Below are positions 32,375-44,420 of a stretch of 64,000 bases of DNA, piece by piece. Within the stretch, counting starts at the first letter, position 1, and each line of letters starts with the position of its first letter. Position numbers and translations under genes: made by a program. The notes under the pieces were generated by a model. That model saw nothing but the letters and a program-made list of their open reading frames with translations. It did no database searches and was not told the DNA's origin. The stretch spans positions 1-64,000 of the forward strand of contig MU832220.1 in assembly GCA_029204225.1 (NCBI GenBank), read 5' to 3'. The stretch comes from Diphasiastrum complanatum (lineage: Eukaryota > Streptophyta > Lycopodiopsida > Lycopodiales > Lycopodiaceae).

Positions 32375-33543
32375 TGTTGGCTGAATCTGACGAATCCCCA
32401 AGATACTCGGACAGAGCAACTCAAGAGCACCTCTCACCTTAGACCGAGTAGGTCTCTCAGAAGATGAGACGAACGAAGACTGAGAGCCGAGTATGAGAGC
32501 CGAGAAATACTAGTAGCAAGAACTGTGTAAGCCTCATGGTGAATCCTGAAAGATGGAATGACCATGTAGGAACTAGTATTTCTAGGCAAATGTAATAAAT
32601 GCAAGTAGGCCTCTCTTAAAGAAAGTAGAGTGAGCCACCTTTTGATGGTGACCTCTAGTGAAAAGCATTATTCCACTTGTAATTTGTGAAATGTGGAAAT
32701 TCCACTAGGATGCCACCTAAGGAGCTCTCTTGCTTATTTAAGAGACTCCCTCTTTGTGAAGAGGAGATTTTTGTGTATTGTATCAACTCCATGCTGAAAT
32801 GAGAAGAGCCTCCATGAGTTAGATGCATCCATTGAGCTCCTTGATCATGATGGTTTTCTTGAGTGATGCCCCTATGATCATGCCCTTCCATTCATGTTGT
32901 GTGTGGTTGTGGATCTAGAGTGGATTAGTTTTCTTGTTTTCCTAGTTGTGGATTAGTTTTCATTTCTTGTTGTGAATTAATGTAGGAATCAGCATTCAAG
33001 TAAGCTAAATAGGCTAGAAATGTGGCATTAATCTTGCATATCCTCTAAATTCTAGTTCTTGATGTTCTTGGGATGTCCAAGAACCAAAAGACTGGTTGGT
33101 TTCTTGATTCTTGGACTTCTAACATGTTGTAGATTAGTTATTGTTTCTTGTTTTGTCAATTTATGCAAGTACAGTAGTGTTTAGGATCTGATTTCAATTC
33201 ATTTTGCAGCAAAGTAGAAGTAGAAATCCATCGTTGTTCAACTGAGCATTAACGTAGATCATTTGTTGAACGCATTGGCTTGCATTTTGGTTGATTATGC
33301 ATGTGCATCAAGTTCAAGAGAGACCCATCCGGATGTCCTCTGACAGGTAGGAAAATACTACAATGATTATCAGCCCCTTCTGCCTAATCTGGGCCTTAAA
33401 ACAAAAAATATAATCTCAATAATTTCCCATAGTCTTTGCTGACAGGCAGAATACCAAGCTGTTAAAGTTGTAAAACAAGCAGCAAAAGAAGTAACGAAAC
33501 AAAGAACTAGTTAACAGATTCTAAGACAGAGAATCTTTCAACA
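32375..33543 (+). repeat. Element B 5' LTR
   Basis: 1169 bp, TGTTGGCTGA to TTTCAACA, with TGTTG/CAACA termini. It is nearly identical to the 3' LTR. It carries a 13-bp tandem copy (AGTATGAGAGCCG, about 32490) that the 3' LTR lacks, and scattered substitutions. Confidence 0.92.
32735..32742 (+). promoter_or_regulatory. TATA-like box in element B LTR
   Basis: TATTTAAG about 360 bp into the LTR, conserved in the 3' LTR. Plausible U3 promoter position; not proven. Confidence 0.4.
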
Positions 33544-33544
33544 T

Positions 33545-33565
33545 TTGTCGCTCGTTGCCGCTTGT
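33545..33565 (+). other. Element B primer-site candidate
   Basis: TGTCGCTCGTTGCCGC follows the LTR by about 2 bases. With one extra base it resembles the tRNA-Asp complement (TGGCGCCGTTGCC). The match is partial. Confidence 0.45.
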
Positions 33566-33889
33566 ACTAACACACATCATTTATCCATGTAGCTACAACA
33601 GTCAATGCTCAGATCTCTGCAACTGTTATCTAAATATTTTAAACGTTCTAAGTTCCTCCAGACCTACTCATAATAATTACAAAATGACTTAACTATTCCG
33701 ATCACCACCACACCTACATTTGAAACCGTCCTGACCACACATCAACAATCTCACGACCTGCACCAACCCTCATCAGATCTGAAACAACTCATCTAACTCC
33801 CACACACACATCTCCTACATTTCTCCCAGATAGACCTACATGCTCCCTCCCTACAAAACCACAGTGCTTCAGCCGCCCCGTCACGCTCC

Positions 33890-34440
33890 ATTCCCTTTAA
33901 ATCTCAACTGACGCTTTTTCAAGTCTCAACCGACGCTTTCCTTCATATCTCAACCAATGCTTTCCCTCAAATCTCAACCGACGCTTTCTTTCAAATCTCA
34001 ACCGACGCTTTCTTCAAATCTCAACCGACGCTTTCTTCAAATCTCAACCGACACTTTCCTTCAAATCTCGGCCGACGTTTCCTTCAAATCTCAACTGACG
34101 CTTTCCTTCAAATCTCAACCGACGCTTTCCTTCAAATCTCAACTGACGCTTTCTTCAAATCTCAATTGACAAATCTCAATTGACGTTTTTTTTCAGATCT
34201 CGACCAATGGGTTCGCGTCAGATCTCGACCGACGGGTTCGCATTAGATCTCGACCGACGGGTTGTCGGTCAGATCTCGACCGACGTGTTTCCGTCAGATC
34301 TCGACCGACAGGTTCCCGTCAGATCTCGATCGACGGGTTTTTGATTAGATCTCGACCGACGAAAGCGATCAAATCTCGACCGACGGTTTTGGGTCCAATC
34401 TCGACCGATGGGGTTCCTCACCATCTCAACCGACCACCTC
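33890..34440 (+). repeat. Tandem minisatellite of about 22 bp in the B leader
   Basis: Roughly two dozen units built on CAAATCTCAACCGACGCTTT, changing at about 34190 to CAGATCTCGACCGACGGGTT. Unit length varies by a few bases. A short open frame (33957-34169) is only a translation of the repeat. Confidence 0.85.
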
Positions 34441-34719
34441 CATGCCAGACCACAGAACTTTCAAACGACACCTCTGATTGGCATTTCGACTGAACCACCA
34501 TCTCTCCAAAGCCTTAGAGGCTGGAAAAAAAAAAAAAAGGGCATGAACACCAAAAAAATTTCAAAAATCAACACCCATGCCAATATAAAGCCCTTTTCAT
34601 ACTGAGTCTTTACCTTCACTTCCTTCAATACCCTAAAAAAATTAATAATAATAATCCAAAAAAAAAACCAAAAATTCTAAAAAATCCAAAAATACCAGAA
34701 ACACATACCCAACACAAAA

Positions 34720-36090
34720 ATGACACAACAATACCTAATGGCCGACAATACAAATCCTGAAATCCCAGAAGATTATCCATACGAGATCAGGTCCCCTGTA
34801 ACTAAACAAATCAGACGTCATAGGTTCTACCGAATGTGGGCCCAAATACACGAGCCATCCACAAACCCATTCGAGAGACAAGATCCTGATAGAGCTGAGT
34901 CTTCACGAGCATGAGTCTATTCTTATGGTGTTGACCCCTCCCAGGCCAGAACCAACCTTAATGGTGCTTCTGCTACCCACGGTGCTCATCTTGAAAGATG
35001 TATACCTAAGTTAGATCTACCAAAGTTTGACGGTAGTTCGGACCCTCAAAGATTTTTGCAAATCTTTGAGAATGCATGTGATGTGTATGGCAAAACATCT
35101 CCCGCTGCTATGGTCCAATTGTTTTCAATGACTATGATCACTAAAGCACGTGATTGGTTTTTCAACCTTGATCGTGAAGAAAAGACAGACTGGTCAATTT
35201 TAAAAGAGTCCTTTGTCAAGCGTTTTAAGTCCTTTCGCTTGATCGAGAGCCCTTTTTTCAATTTGAGTAACATCAAAATGACAAAAGGTGAATGCGTACA
35301 AGACTATATCGAGCGTTTCAAACGCCTCAAAAGTCAAGTACAAGAACAGCCCTTCGAACAGATGCTCATCATCTGGTTCTTAGTCGGCCTTCCAAGATGG
35401 ATTAGACGCGAGCTTAAATCCAATGATGAATATATGAGCCTAAAGCTAGCTATGTCTGATGTCATCAAAGAAGAAGATGAGGGATCAAATGTTGACAAAT
35501 CCAGAGAAAGAAGAGCACCACGTGCTCCTGTCCATGAGTCGAAGCCGATCAAGGACACCCAAGATCAGCTTTGGAAATCACAGCTGGAGTTGCTTAATAA
35601 GCAACACCAACTTCAACTAGAAAAACTCACCAATGAGTTTCAAACTACCATGAAGTCTATCCAAAGCAGTATGCTTGGTCAGCCAAACACTACACAGGTA
35701 CCTTATAAACAAAAACCGATATGGTGCCCACACTGCCGAGCTACACATCCTGCTGATGCTTGTCCTTCATATCGGCCTATCCAAGCACATACAGTTCAAC
35801 AATATGAAGAACAATCATCACATTCTGGAAATGCCTTGACTTATCATGAATATCCACCTGAAAGTCCAAAACCATTAGCCTTACAAGATGACTATGCTAT
35901 TATACAAGGGCCATTGCACACCAGATGTTTCATCTATGGTAAAACTGGCCATTTCATGGCTGATTGTCCAAGCAAGACCAAGTACCATGCTGAGTGTCCT
36001 GACTGTATCAAAAAACACAGTTTCAAAGACTATCTGAAACAACCAACTAAGATCCTACCCGCCCGTCACGTCAGTTATGAATCACGATAG
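34720..36090 (+). CDS. Element B Gag (one in-frame TGA)
   Basis: The frame begins MTQQYLMADNTNPEIPEDYP at 34720 and stays in frame to 36090, about 456 codons, broken only by TGA at 34912-34914. The Retrotrans_gag-type domain follows (LPKFDGSSDPQRFLQIFE, then WFFNLDREEKTDWSILKESF). A helical Q/K-rich segment and Cys-rich motifs come next: WCPHC, and a knuckle CFIYGKTGHFMADC whose second Cys is Tyr (TAT at 35935-35937). Gag would form particles. The stop and the lost knuckle Cys suggest decay, but the remaining 344-codon frame is intact. Upstream context AAAATG supports this start. Confidence 0.82.
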
Positions 36091-38382
36091 GATCCTCACG
36101 ACAACAACATGAACACCATGGCAACCAACAGTTAAACCTGCTGCTCAATCGAGAAGTTTCTTGCAAACTTCTATATTATCTCACAATACACCAGCTCCAT
36201 AATGCAAAAAGACACTAATATGAAATGTCAAAAGAAAGTGAAATCGATATTCCGTCATCTGCTACAATGTCCAACCAGAGCAACCTCCATAGGAAATTGA
36301 CAGTTTTTCTCCCCTTCTACAACCTCAAATCTATTTGTCTTTCCATATGCTGATAAGATTTCCAAGGTGCAAATACACAATAAATCTAGGATTTGGAAAT
36401 CCAAATAGAGATTCGGTTCTGAATCTCTTGTTTAAAGAGGTCCTGAGGACATAGTACCTCAACCATACCTGCATCTCAAACTATATCTTACATCATCTGC
36501 TATCACTGATGGTAGATTTTAGTCTCACCAACCCTGCCTTGTTTTGACAAGGGCATGTCAGAGTAAGTATTATTACTCTACAAAACAAAATGAATATTGC
36601 AATTGTCAAGTTACATTATCAATGTTGATGAATGCCAGTTTTGTTCGACAAGTGCTATACAGTTCTCACTCTCTGTAACGTTTGTTTATTTCCTTGTTTC
36701 TCTTCACCTATTTTGTGTGATTGATTTTTGCATGAGAAATAGCTACTGCACGAGAGTCTTCCATAGAGCATCTCATGAACACATTTTCATTCATCTATCC
36801 ATCTTCAAATCACCTTGTATAGTAGTTTAGAATTTTTGAGAAATTTGAGAAGTACATATCACGTCCGAGTTGATTCCTACATCTCATTTCCATATTCATC
36901 TTTGAGTCAACTACAGCAAGAGCGAAACAAATTTAGTTAAAATTTGTTCAATCTTTAGTCCAGTCCCATGTTCAACGTGTTTCAACTACGTGTTCCACAC
37001 GCCTATCCAATCTTGAACATGAACAGTTACCAGCAACAACATCCCCACGAACATATTTTTTTTTGGGGACGAGAGAGTGGATCTACTTAGATCCACTGGA
37101 GTAGTTACGCTACCAGCAAACACCAGCAAGATCGACAGCCAAGGTCACAAACCCAAAGTCGACAATGACAAGGCTAAGAAGACAGATGGGTAATCCAAAG
37201 CGACTCGATCAGAAGAAGTATCCCAGTCAAGACGAAGATCCTTTAGAAAAAGAAAACACAAGCATTGGGAAATCAGTCTCCTTCTTCAACTAACCTCTTG
37301 CCATACTTCTGCGCCCATTCTCATGCCTATCGTTCACCACATCTACCGTTGTCACCACCACCCTTCCTTCCACATGTCTGTTTATTATCAATTCATTGTT
37401 CTTCTGAGAAATTTACAGTTTTGACAGTCTTACCGAAGCAGTTGATGGATCATTGCAAGTGTCTTGCGGAGACTAACTGCCACCTACAATGGATGATCAG
37501 CCAAAAGAAGACCTACAAAAGAGCTAGAAGACATCAAAAATTAAGCAAAGAAGCTGAGGAGGAAAGGACAAAACTTAAGCAACAGATGCGTCAGATCAAC
37601 CTTGATCAAAAGAAACTCTCTGGAGCAATGGTAGTTGAATCCCCTCACATGAAGCCCAAAGAGATCCAAAAATAATGGATCAAAAGAAAGAGCTGTAGAA
37701 AAAAAGAAAGATAAAGACAACCGTGAACCTGCAAATAAAGTGAGCTCCTCACCCAGCAAGTGGTGGTCAAAGCTCAACATTGCAAGGGTCCAAGGCTGCA
37801 ACTGTAGACCTATCAGTGCCTTCATCCTTCCACCAGGCCTTCATCATGTTTCCTTACCGTTACCAAACCGTCCATCCAAAACTGTTTCTACCACCAAATT
37901 TTTGATGAATGAGTCCATTCCCTTGAGACTGATAATCGAAATTTGTGCAACCTGCAAATCGAAGATTTTTCTTAAGGCTGGGACTTCGACTGAGCGAAGA
38001 ACTACGGAGACACCTAGAAGCAAATGGAGGATACAGACCTCCTAGAAGTTAGAAGTTGCCAAGAAACCAAAGCTGAAACTATCAATGACAGATACAAGTG
38101 GTAAGAAAGAAGACACGCAAGAAGCATTCATGCATGCAGAGTTGTGAAGCTGCTGAGAGCTCTCCAAATTTTGAGAATGTCAACCCATTACAGCAGTAAG
38201 ACATTCTGGTTAAATTGCGACAATTTGCAAAAACAGTTTTTAATAAAGACTGACAACGATAAACACTTGGTTTTATGCAAGCGAACGAGGATCTACGCTT
38301 TTCCAATTGCCGATCGAAGACGCCAATGCAGACGCAGAGCGACATCGTCCAATATGAGTTGCAGTGGGACCTGCAACACATT
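36091..38382. other. Element B region without pol
   Basis: About 2.3 kb where protease, reverse transcriptase and integrase would be expected; I find none. A lysine/glutamate-rich frame at 37265-37675 (contains RRHQKLSKEAEEERTKLKQQ) could be a coiled-coil relic of a 3' ORF. A small frame near 38275 ends IVQYELQWDLQHIRGG. Neither is recognised. Confidence 0.5.
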
Positions 38383-38395
38383 AGGGGTGGAATGA
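38383..38395 (+). other. Element B polypurine tract
   Basis: AGGGGTGGAATGA directly precedes the 3' LTR. Confidence 0.75.
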
Positions 38396-39552
38396 TGTTG
38401 GCTGATTCTGATGAATCCCCAAGATACTCGGATAGAGCAACTCAAGAGCACCTCTCACCTTAGACCGAGGAGGTCTCTGAGAAGACGAGACAAACGAAGA
38501 CTGAGAGCCGAGAAATACTAGTAGCAAGAACTGTGTAAGCCTCATGGTGAATCCTGAAAGATGGAATGACCATGTAGGAACTAGTATTTCTAGGCAAATA
38601 TAATAAATGCAAATAGACCCCTCTTAAAGAAAGTAGAGTGATCCACCTTTTGATGGTGACCTCTAGTGGAGAGCATTATTCCACTTGTAATTTGTGAAAT
38701 GTGAAAATTACACTAGGATGCCACCTAAGGAGCTCTCTTGCTTATTTAAGAGACTCCCTCTTTGTGACGAGGAGCTTTTTGTGTATTGTATCAACTCCAT
38801 GCTGAAATGAGAAGAGCCTCCATGAGTTAGATGCATCCATTGAGCTCCTTGATCATGATGGTTTTCTTGAGTGATGTCCCTATAATCATGCACTTTCATT
38901 CATGTTGTATGTGGTTGTGGATTCAGAGTGGATTAGTTTTCTTGTTTTCCTAGTTGTGGATTAGTTTTCATTTCTTGTTGTGAATTAATGTAGGAATCAG
39001 CATTCAAGTAAACTAAATAGGCTAGAAATGTGGCATAGATCTTGCATATCCTCTAACATTCTAGTTCTTGATGTTCTTGGGATGTCCAAGAATCAAAAGA
39101 CTGGTTGGTTTCTTGATTCTTGGACTTCTAACATGCTGTAGATTAGTTTTTGTTTCTTGTTTTGTCAATTTATGCAAGTATAGTAGTGCTTAGGATCTGA
39201 TTTCAGTTCATTTTGTAGCAAAGGAGAAGTAGAAATCCATCGTTGTTCAACTAAGCAGTAACATAGATCATTTGTTGAATGCATTGGCTTGCATTTTGGT
39301 TGATTATGCATGTGCATTTAGTTCAAGAGAGACCCATCCGGATGTCCTCTGACAGGAAGGACAATACTACAATGATTATCAACCCCTTCTGCCTAATCTA
39401 GGCCTTAAAACAAGAAAGATAATCTCAAGAAGTGCCCACAGTCTTTGCTGACAGGGAGAATACCAAGCTGTTAAAGCTGTAAAACAAGCAGCAAAAGAAG
39501 TAATGAAACAAAGAACTAGTTAACAGATTCTAAGACAGAGAATTTTTCAACA
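38396..39552 (+). repeat. Element B 3' LTR
   Basis: 1157 bp, TGTTGGCTGATTC to TTTTTCAACA, followed by duplication TAAGC. Confidence 0.92.
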
Positions 39553-39557
39553 TAAGC

Positions 39558-41296
39558 AATTATGTAAATTAATCAGAGATAAGCAATTTTCCAAACTAGG
39601 CTTGCAATCTGAAATATTATGTATGCATGCTAGAGTCCTGTCTGTACAAGAAGATATCAAGATAGCTCCAGTGCAGCAGGGAGTAGTTCCATCCATCGAA
39701 GAAGCTGATTCACAGATGCAGACTTCAAAGGCAACATCCACTGAAGTAGCGGCATCATCATCAACCTAGAAGAATGCTAGTTCCACGAAGGCATCATCAT
39801 CTTCATCTCAAACTAAACCAGACGACAATGTCCAAGAGACGGAGAGTTGATTTCAAGATACACAACAAATAGAAACTGAATAGCAGCAAGACATCCAACA
39901 GACCGAAGCACAGCCACAGTAGCAAGATGTCACTTTATATCCTGATAGAAAAAGAGAGCAAAGAATGAAAAATGAAGCTAAATCTATAATTTTGGATGAT
40001 GACATGTTCAAGCAAGTCTTCGACCAATTATTGCCAGATACTCAAGACTCCATTCGCCACATGGTCACACTAGAAAAAGTTTCAAAGAAGTTGGGCACTA
40101 AGTTTACAACAGCTCATCTGAACTAGCACAAAAAGACCAGAAGCTGATCGAAGCTAATGCTGAGTTGTCCAAAAAGAGCAAAGAACTCGAAGAAGCTCAT
40201 ATTGAGCTGACAAAGAAAGATACATCCCTAGAAAAAGCCAAAGATACATTCAATGTAACTCTAGAAGTGTTGGAAGAGATGTAAGTCCAATCAAATCAAT
40301 TGAAAAATGAGAACATGCTACTCAAGCAGCGAGTTCAGACACTCCAATGTTTGTTGTAGCAAGAGTGACACACCTGAAGTGTCCTCCAAAGTCCAATGAA
40401 GCCCTACAAGAACAGCTAAGAGCTGTTACAGCTGAGAAAGACAAAGCCAAACCCAACCATAACGAGATCGGGCTCATTGTCTAGCCTTTGCAGAATTCAA
40501 TTGAGATGTTGAAGGTAGGTAATGCCATCTATAAGAAGCAGACAAAAGAAGCCATCTTGTGGCAGATAACTGCTGAAACTACACTAGGAGCCTGTGTTTC
40601 CCATGAGAAGTATAGAATCTATCCAGTAGCATGGAAGGGTTTCCAAAAAAACATCATCAAATTCTTCTAGTTTAAGTATTTACAACCATAGATGGAGGAA
40701 TATGAAAAATTAAAAGAAGAACTAGAGGAGGCCAAGTACAACGTGAGCCAAAAAATCCAGATTATTGAAGAAGAATCAGTGCCAAAGTTAAGACAAAGCC
40801 ATACAAGTGACAAAATTCTTTGTGCAGGAAGAGGACATAAACACTCAAACTCTACCCTTGGCAAAGAAGGATCTGTCTGTTTAGACTGATGCCGATGCTG
40901 CAGACAAATTGCCACTCACTGTTGCAGTTACTCCATAGCCGAAGGAAGCACCGACAATTAACTCTTTTCCTACCACCCTTGTATAGTCCAGAACTCCAGT
41001 GGAGATTATATTACCTTTTCTTACCTAGACTTTTTGGATACACCAAAGAGCATAAGGAAAGTCCTTGGACTTATACCAATCTCTACTATTTGTGGGCCAA
41101 ACTAACAAACCACCAAAAAGGCATATTAGCCCTGGCATTTGTACAAAACAAGTTCAATTTCCAACTTGAGCACATCAATCTGATTACAGGATGTTTATCT
41201 GTGTACATTCTTGAGTACTTTAAACAAACTGAAAACAATATTTCACTTGCTCTAGACGAGCATGTGAATAAAAATAAGTATTGTGAATACTTTTGA
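39558..41296 (+). pseudogene. Element D 3' ORF, second part
   Basis: Coding-like sequence resumes after the B target duplication: QLCKLIRDKQFSKLG, a Ser/Thr/Gln-rich linker, and YPDRKREQRMKNEAKS. A long heptad-like region follows (SKKSKELEEAHIELTKKDTS and KNENMLLKQRVQTLQ), then a C-terminal part with YTKEHKESPWTYTNLYYLW. Stops and frameshifts are frequent. Predicted coiled coils in the 3' ORF of a gypsy element are unusual but fit an accessory structural protein. Its function is unknown. Confidence 0.5.
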
Positions 41297-41308
41297 TGAT
41301 TATGGAAT

Positions 41309-41346
41309 TGTCATGTACTTTTAGTACATCCATGCTTATACATGCA
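41309..41346 (+). repeat. 38-bp LTR-start fragment
   Basis: TGTCATGTACTTTTAGTACA and the next 18 bases are identical to the start of the LTR at 45414. After 41346 the sequence is unrelated. No polypurine tract precedes it. Confidence 0.75.
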
Positions 41347-42245
41347 ATAGAACTTTGGGTTCAGTTCAAGATAGTAATCTAAAATTTATTTACCAGTAGC
41401 TGAGGATGATTATCAATACCCTTTTGATATGCCTTCTATCTTTGCTTACCTAATGATCTTGATCTTTAACATAAGTCAAAATTTTAGATTAGTGATTTGA
41501 AAATCTAAATCTGTTTACTCTAGTGATTTGAGAATGTATGTGTTTCACAAGCATTCTTATGGAGTAGATTATTCCACTTAATATGGAGAGTTCATTTTTC
41601 TTATAGATTATATAACATGTAAGTGATTGCGTACGATTTTCAATCTAGATCTCCAATTGTTAGGTAGAGATATAAATCTATTGAGATTGGATTATTGCTA
41701 TTTTCTTGCATGAGATGCTAGAAATAGAGACAAATAACTCAAGAGAGTATTTGGGGTACTCAAAGTTGAGTTAAAATCATTTGAATAAATTGTTATACCC
41801 AGAATTTTGGATGTTCTAGAGTATCTATACCAGGAAGCATTTATGAATTTTCTACAAAACATTGTGGATAGTTTTGGACTATAATTGTTAGTTTTTTTAA
41901 TTTTTCATTTTTGATCTCTAGTATTAGGTAACAATTCACCCATTGTTTCTTAGAAACTGAGTTTACATGAAGGTGATGTTACTAATGTGGAGACAATCAA
42001 ACTCATTTGGAAATTTGTCGCTTAGTGTACTTTTCAACCCTAAGATTACACTCCAAAGCATAGATAGACAATTGAAAATTTGTTCTATCTCAAATTTGAA
42101 GTTAAACTAAGGATATTGATTTTTTTAGAAAATTGGTTTTTGATTTTCTTTTCTATTTTGAGGATAGAACTTGTTTAAGGAGAGAACAATGTTAAATCTC
42201 ATATCTTATACAAGGGATTTGGCAAATCCTAGAGTACTCTGCTTA
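41347..42245. other. Unassigned AT-rich spacer
   Basis: No domain or repeat recognised. Confidence 0.35.
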
Positions 42246-42434
42246 CATATTAGTGGTGTAGAGATTATAAGTGGGTACTCTGCCTTGCCTAGTGATGAAG
42301 TGGTCCTCCAGCTAGATAGGGGAGATAGCTCCTAAAAGCAATCGTTGGATTCGATTGATCATTGGTCACTTTCAAATTTTGAATATGGTTGATCAACTAA
42401 TCGATTAGGCTTGAGATTCATGCAGCCTAATTTG
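42246..42434 (-). repeat. Dispersed repeat shared with 55258-55412
   Basis: On the minus strand it reads ATTAGGCTGCATGAATCTC, AAGCCTAATCGATTAGTTGA, CGAATCCAACGA and CTAGGCAAGGCAGA, matching the plus-strand copy at 55258 with substitutions and indels. It begins exactly where copia E coding sequence stops. It could be an LTR end or a small element. Confidence 0.6.
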
Positions 42435-44072
42435 GTACCTATCCAAACTTCGAATGGCATTTTGTCTGAGAGACCTTTAGTAGGACGTTTGTTCTAAATA
42501 TAAGTTGCTGTTGAAACAGCTTCAACCCAGAAGGACTTTGGAAGTGTTAGATGTGATAACATGCACTTTGCTTATTCGACTAAGGTTCTGTTCTTTCTCT
42601 CAGCAAAACCATTCGACTGAGGCGAATAGGAGGTAATGTATTGTTGCTCAATGTCATTGTTAAGGCCAATACTCCTTGAATTCGGTGGAGATATATTCCC
42701 CCCATTATCTGACCTCAATGCTTTGATTCTTTTACCAGTCTGATTTTCTACGTGCTCTTTGAATTGTCTAAACTTGATGAAAGCCTCTGATTTCTGCTTA
42801 ATGAAAAACGGTTGTTCTTATAGAGAATTCGTCAATAAAAGTGATGAAATACTTTGCATCTAATAATGAAGGAGTTTGCATAGATCCACAAATATCTCAA
42901 TGAACAACATTTAACAGACCTTTTGTTGCATGCCTATGGCTTGATCCAAAAGGAATCCTAGTCTGCTTTTCAAGGATGCAGCTATGACAGATAGGGAGAT
43001 CGACTTTACCAGAAGGATAGTCGAGATCAAGAGCCATGGATTGTCTGGACATGTTCAAAATAGATGCATAATTCAAGTGTCCTAAGTGATGATGCCATAG
43101 TAATGCTTTATTGACAAGAATAGAGGTTTTCAAGGCTTGACTAGATTCAGAATAACAATCTGCCAATCTATATAGGTATTCTTGCCTCTTTTCGAGTGCA
43201 AGGATCTATTTACTCCTATTAGTAATTTTGCATTGATCAGATTCAAATTCTACCTTATGACCTAAATCTATAATTCTACTTACTGATAACAGAGTTGTAG
43301 AGAGTTTAGGAACATATAAAACTTTTGACAGTATCTTGAATTGATCATGCTGGAATCACAATCTTATAGTACCTTCACCATCAATAGTGTGAGTGTTATT
43401 GTCACCAAGATGAACAAATTTCTTTGTGCTATAAGGCGTATAGGAGTTGAAAATCTCACATTGATTGGTCACATGTTGAGTAGTTCCAGAGTCCAGAAAC
43501 CAAGAATCGTCCAAAAATGCGCCTTGGTCTTTGACCATAAATGCACCTGTGTCCACTTTGACATGGGGAGATGATGTAATTGTATTTTCTTGTTGATCAA
43601 ATTGCTTGGCTGTGTTCTTTGCTTTGAGAATTCAGCAATCCTGGATCTCATGGTCATTGCGCTTGCAATATCTTCTTTTTCGACTGTGGATTTGATGATT
43701 GTGCTTGACTTTGAGTTGGCTTCTGATTCGTTGTAGCCTTCTTGGAGCTTTTCTGCTTCTATCGTATTGAGCCTTTGTTGATGTATAGAGCTTGAGATGA
43801 GGAAGTAGACGAAACATCCTGACTTCTTCGGTTGTCTTCTTGTAGCAACATAGTGATGACTCTAGTAAGAGCTAAATCTGAGTGCGTCGTGATGATCATC
43901 ACCTAGTTCTCATATGTAGAGGGTAGACTTGACAATAGTGTCATGATTGTGTCTTGATCGTCTATGACTAATCCAACAATGGCCATTTGTTGCAAGAGAT
44001 TCTTAAACTGGTTAATGTGACTTTAAAGAGAATCACCATTTGACATCTTGAGTGTGAAAATTTTCCTTTGTA
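42435..44072 (-). mobile_element. Copia relic E (Gag to integrase), minus strand
   Basis: From 44072 downward: Gag (MSNGDSL, INQFKNLLQQMA, LLSSLPSTYEN), a broken knuckle (RRYCKRNDHEIQDC), protease (DSWFLDSGTTQHVTNQ near 43500), pre-integrase (LWHHHLGHLNYASIL, CHSCILEKQTRIPF near 43000-43100), and integrase (AKYFITFIDEFS, GEYIST) ending near MPFEVWIGTKLG at about 42440. Many stops and frameshifts occur. Reverse transcriptase is absent. It is a different copia lineage from F and copia-1, judging by its protease motif. Confidence 0.82.
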
Positions 44073-44073
44073 G

Positions 44074-44420
44074 GATAAGAAAGCTATTGGATGCAAATGG
44101 ATTTTCAAGGTGAAGACAAACCAAGATGGATCTATCAAACAAGTACAAGGCAAGGTTGGTAGCAAAATGATATGCTCAACAAGGGATTGACAATGATGAG
44201 ACCTTTGCACCCATGGCAAAGATGGTAAGCATTCGAGTCATCATCTCACTTGCTACACTTTATGGATGGGATCTATGGCAAATGGACATTTCAAATGCAT
44301 TCTTGAATGGTGATCTTGAGGAGGAAGTGTATATGGAGCAACCCGAGAGCTACCTTTCATCAACAAAGCCAAATCATGTTTGTCTATTACAAAAGAGCTT
44401 GTATGGCCTTCAACAAGCAA
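44074..44420 (+). pseudogene. Copia reverse transcriptase fragment, plus strand
   Basis: It reads KKAIGCKWIFKVKTNQDGS, frameshifts, then MAKMVSIRVIISLATLYGWD, LWQMDISNAFLNGDLEEEVY and LLQKSLYGLQQA. This is the RT N-terminal half, closely related to copia-1 at 6985-7362 but without its 12-bp deletion. It abuts the antisense Gag of copia E at 44073 and ends abruptly at about 44420. Confidence 0.83.

Larger units (their letters stand above)
32375..39552 (+). mobile_element. Element B: complete LTR retrotransposon with gag only
   Basis: Two long LTRs (32375-33543, 38396-39552) are flanked by the 5-bp duplication TAAGC (32370-32374, 39553-39557). Inside are a primer-site-like sequence, a repeat-rich leader, one long Gag frame, about 2.3 kb without recognisable pol, and a polypurine tract. 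With no protease, reverse transcriptase or integrase it would have needed a partner element. It is nested in the 3' ORF of D, so it is younger than D. Confidence 0.9.

Noticed and set aside
33957-34169. Repetitive 70-codon frame
   Set aside because: Translation of the leader minisatellite; unit length is not held to a multiple of three elsewhere in the array.
33890-34440. CRISPR-like array
   Set aside because: Units are contiguous with no unique spacers, and the genome is eukaryotic.
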